IMG/VR virus record: IMGVR_UViG_3300012920_000085
Coordinates: 1-42,488 of that record
Length of the DNA stretch: 42,488 nucleotides
DNA from: a virus
Strand: one strand, 5' to 3'
The position numbers were made by a program, and so were the translations under genes. Below are positions 40,801 to 42,488 of this stretch, in pieces; the first letter of the stretch is position 1; each line of letters starts with the position of its first letter. A model generated the notes under the pieces. That model did no database searches, was not told the origin of the DNA, and was given only the letters and a program-made list of their open reading frames with translations.

Positions 40801-42488
40801 CCTATTTTAAGTGGCTTTGTGGTTCCATAATCGTTGTTGTCAACGTATGTGCTACCTACTTGATTACCGTCAAGATATAATCTTGTACCACCAGCAAATC
40901 TACTTACTGCAACATGATGCCATTGGTTATCAGATAGTGTTCCGGCACTTATTACTGTAGCATCACCAACATTATATTTCAATGCTCCTGATTGGAAATA
41001 AAAGTAAGGCGCTGTATCTGCCGCAATACCTGCTCTAAAATCAAATATAGGATTTTCAAAAGGAGATGATGATGCAACACCTGAATAAATCCACGCTTCT
41101 ATAGTGAAATCATTTGTGCCAAAACCAAAATCGTCATGAGCACCTAAACTTAAAAAACTGCCCGGAGCAACTAAGAATAAACTTGATGTTCCAAACTTTT
41201 TGGTTGTAGTGTCTAATTTTGCATTACCATTAAATGCTATTGCTTTTGCTGTTCTTGTTGTTGCTTCTGTTATGCCTTGTATATTTCCATCAATGTAAAA
41301 TTTTCCGTCAGCATCTTTTCTGTCAATAACACCGCTTGCTAATACAGTACTACCGTCTATGCTGTTTACAGCAAAAGTTTCGCCTGCACTGAAACTACCT
41401 GTTACATCACTTACTCTAAATTCTGTTTCTCCTGATCCTTTTAATCCTGTTGAACCGTTTAAGGCATAAAAACCTCTGTTTGCAAAGTATGTAAATGAAT
41501 TTAACCATTCTACTCTTACACCGTTTTTACATGTTAATGCATCTACGCCTGGAGTAATAAATGTTGCGGCATGAAATAGACAACTTGCTTCTTTTGAATC
41601 AGCGTGTGCTACACTACCATCTAACAAAGCACCCCTACCTGCGTCTCCTTGATTGAAGCCTCTTGGATCACTTGCATTTGTAACTGAACCTTTTGTAATA
41701 ACAGTTACGTTTCTAATATATGGACTACGTGATGTAACTTTAAAGTTAGGTGCAAATTTAAATGCATATCCAACATCTGTTCCGCTGTTGTAGTAAAAAT
41801 CTTGTATAGTCAAATCTTCTATAGTAGTTTCACCGTTCAAATGAAATACATCTTCCGAGTCAACACTATCAGGTTTAATAGTAACTGATCTCATTCCATG
41901 TCCTTTTATTGTAACACCTGCTGGTACTACTAGAGGAAGTCTTTCTTGATATACTCCTGGATAAATGTGAATAGTATCTCCTGCTGTTGCATTTTGTATT
42001 GCTTTCTCAACAGTTTGATAAGGTGCTTGCGGATGGTTACCTGCATTGTTATTGCTACCGTTTTCTGAAACATATAAAGTATTAGCGTGTCTAGTACCTA
42101 AGTTTATTCCTGCTATATTTGCTGTTTGTGCATTTATAATTTGTCCGTTAACATTTTCTACATGAACATTGTTCCATGCTTTTGTACTAGTACCTAAATT
42201 ATATGTGTTGCTTGCATTTGGTATTATATTACTTGCAATTTCAGCATTAAAATCAATACTATCTGTATCAGCATCACCTAATACAATATTACCGTCTGCA
42301 CTAATATTTCCTGTAGCGTGTAAATTACCAGATACATTTGTGTTTGCTAATAATTCAATAGTACCTGTGCCGCTTGGATTTATTTCTAAATTTGCGTTTG
42401 AATCTGTTGTTCTGATAGTGTTGTCGTTTATTTCAAAACTATCAATTATAAGTTTGTTTTGGAAGACTACTTGATCAGCAGTACCTAA
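37851..42488 (-). CDS. Large tail-fibre-like protein with LamG-type lectin domain (N-terminus outside window)
   Basis: The frame is open from 37851 to the window edge (1546 codons less the stop), so the true start is beyond 42488; the in-frame ATG at 41894 is internal. The first residues seen carry a fibre repeat (IRTTDSNANLEINPSGTGTI), then IIPNASNTYNLGTSTKAWNN and a beta-helix-type segment (HANTLYVSENGSNNNAGNHP, GVYQERLPLVVPAGVTIKGH). About 40640-41225 encodes a concanavalin/LamG-like lectin domain (DDFGFGTNDFTIEAWIYSGV, WHHVAVSRFAGGTRLYLDGN). Next is LIGHNFAYIGNG and FTSVDQKGDFRVGDNFFVNQ, the module shared with the other two fibres. The remainder is repeats with TT-x-SNSDLEL-x-A-x-GTG. The C-terminus is short and Gly-rich. 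Probably a long tail fibre with carbohydrate-binding capacity. Confidence 0.8.
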   Translation of the reverse strand, partial: LGTADQVVFQNKLIIDSFEINDNTIRTTDSNANLEINPSGTGTIELLANTNVSGNLHATGNISADGNIVLGDADTDSIDFNAEIASNIIPNASNTYNLGTSTKAWNNVHVENVNGQIINAQTANIAGINLGTRHANTLYVSENGSNNNAGNHPQAPYQTVEKAIQNATAGDTIHIYPGVYQERLPLVVPAGVTIKGHGMRSVTIKPDSVDSEDVFHLNGETTIEDLTIQDFYYNSGTDVGYAFKFAPNFKVTSRSPYIRNVTVITKGSVTNASDPRGFNQGDAGRGALLDGSVAHADSKEASCLFHAATFITPGVDALTCKNGVRVEWLNSFTYFANRGFYALNGSTGLKGSGETEFRVSDVTGSFSAGETFAVNSIDGSTVLASGVIDRKDADGKFYIDGNIQGITEATTRTAKAIAFNGNAKLDTTTKKFGTSSLFLVAPGSFLSLGAHDDFGFGTNDFTIEAWIYSGVASSSPFENPIFDFRAGIAADTAPYFYFQSGALKYNVGDATVISAGTLSDNQWHHVAVSRFAGGTRLYLDGNQVGSTYVDNNDYGTTKPLKIGTDYATTSFIQNGRIDDIRISNSARYLDTTYTVPTSQIVGDSNTVFLTHLDGANNATSITEDVKVKQNLTFSGGATANFIDLYNTTDFGAEIRSIGSANIYGNKGAVGDGNGVLMYLIGHNFAYIGNGKEVTNDETTVIQANEVEELNNAKVRFTSVDQKGDFRVGDNFFVNQETGEVVFDAVNLNINTPQGITFGSGGNVTFIDGTKIETGDFRLSGNTIETLTQNFVIDSATNTVDIQADTNITGNLAVTGNFTLGGNITIGDADTDSVEFASDVNSDILPNTDNTFDLGKTTKRWKNIYANNFDNGNLKIEGNTISAQDSNSDLELVASGTGSVVVPNNNVEITGTFTANDTATFNNTVTVNNNLNVTGGINQTGSSTTINANLTVRDGLIVDNSVQFENIFISGNKIQTTDSNSDLELDAAGTGRVVFPDADLEVGGNITVAGTAQFANLAASGTITADTITVNTATFNGQLNLEDIEFNDNYITTTESNSNLELRASGTGNIVFPDNDVDITGDLNVTGTVQFNSLSGNVYTTNSLTVNRELNINGQVQFEDIEINDNYITTTLSNSDLELRANGTGNISFLSDTTAKNNLTVDGTTTFVGNVTGTTATFDDVTINNNMTVQGQINFDNIQINDNTITTTESNSDLELEASGTGTVIVPSNNVVIEKDLTVQGVLNADNLDALGRVTANSFSTGDILIDDNFITTTQSNSDLELRAHGTGKVSLDDIKFNTNIISSTADMVLNPGSGVLKIDSIDSVILPKGASTDRNNTPVTGMLRYNTDTNSFEGYNGQWVSLHDGLQDGDGDTKITPELIPGANDNVIRFYNAGALTADLTSQRFSTNKLIVDDIEIDGNEIKTITTNADLVLSGNGTGGILLDYFKVDENSFTNTVSDSVTLFNSTANGYYKFGGTGGVVIPVGNNVQRPTTSNAEVGMMRYNNEDDRVEIYDGTNWASVAGSAGGISRNDAEGIALEFVLVLG
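38120..40060 (-). repeat. Tandem fibre repeats with the SNSDLEL-x-A-x-GTG motif
   Basis: At least seven units occur: SNSDLELVASGTG, SNSDLELDAAGTG, SNSNLELRASGTG, SNSDLELRANGTG, SNSDLELEASGTG, SNSDLELRAHGTG and TNADLVLSGNGTG. Most full units are about 65 residues and are linked by segments such as VTGTVQFNSL. One more copy (SNANLEI) sits upstream near 42385. Typical of elongated phage fibre shafts. Confidence 0.78.
40640..41225 (-). other. LamG / concanavalin A-like lectin domain inside the partial fibre
   Basis: A jellyroll pattern of about 190 residues: KFGTSSLFLVAPGSFLSLGA, FTIEAWIYSG, FDFRAGIAADTAPYFYF, LSDNQWHHVAVSR, TRLYLDGNQVGSTY, LKIGTDYATTSFIQNGRIDD, IRISNSARY. The FTIEAWIY, WHHVAVSR and IDDIRISNSARY blocks are diagnostic of the LamG-like jellyroll superfamily, which commonly binds glycans. 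Confidence 0.8.

Noticed and set aside
41892-41894. ATG at 41894 as the start of the large fibre
   Set aside because: The frame stays open without a stop to 42488 and upstream codons encode fibre repeat and beta-helix sequence, so this Met is internal.
1-42488. tRNA, rRNA, integrase, transposase or attachment site
   Set aside because: Gaps between genes are short and hold promoters, ribosome sites or one terminator; no tRNA-like cloverleaf or mobile-element gene was seen.
1-42488. Avoidance of GATC or GANTC sites
   Set aside because: Both motifs occur repeatedly through the window, unlike GCWGC.

Overview
The window looks like part of the late (virion) region of an AT-rich, T4-like marine myovirus. 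The tail-neck proteins gp13, gp14 and gp15, the tail sheath gp18 and a gp1-type nucleotide kinase can be recognised by their conserved ends. Late-type promoters of the form (C/G)ATAAATA precede many virion genes. The very low G+C and the gene set (2OG-Fe(II) oxygenases, NodU/CmcH carbamoyltransferase, giant repeat-rich virion proteins) resemble phages of SAR11/Pelagibacter or Prochlorococcus. No photosynthesis gene is present, so the host cannot be fixed from this window.

Layout. (1) 1-4731, mainly minus strand: tail sheath gp18 (C-terminus outside the window), a small plus-strand HNH-like gene, an operon of two tandem 2OG-Fe(II) oxygenases and dNMP kinase, and gp13. (2) 4748-10815, plus strand: gp14, gp15 and a Nudix hydrolase, then a four-gene sugar cassette (HldE-type kinase/adenylyltransferase, HldD-type epimerase, a cupin, GmhB-type phosphatase) that makes ADP-heptose. 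(3) 10816-19601, minus strand: a 2474-residue repeat-rich virion protein and two smaller virion proteins. (4) 19652-23283, minus strand: a tight operon of GT9 (heptosyltransferase-family) glycosyltransferase, SGNH-like protein and O-carbamoyltransferase, preceded by a strong terminator. (5) 23378-42488, minus strand: a possible tail-assembly chaperone, two paralogous cysteine-rich glycine-rich proteins, small virion proteins, two paralogous fibre-like proteins of about 1650 residues, a protein with an amicyanin-like copper-ligand motif, and a large fibre whose N-terminus lies beyond the window.

How the genes may work together. Blocks 2 and 4 form a plausible pathway from heptose-7-phosphate to ADP-heptose, then heptosyl transfer and carbamoylation. 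This machinery is embedded among tail and fibre genes. It could decorate the virion's own fibres or alter the host surface; the sequence does not decide which. The sugar cassette and the oxygenase operon each start with a TTGACA-17-TATTAT promoter placed so that transcription should begin at the ATG, suggesting leaderless early mRNAs, while virion genes use late-type promoters.

A separate window-wide signal: I found no GCAGC or GCTGC (GCWGC) anywhere by eye, while GCCGC/GCGGC is common, including at essentially every Ala-Ala codon pair I checked. This suggests strong selection against one 5-bp site.
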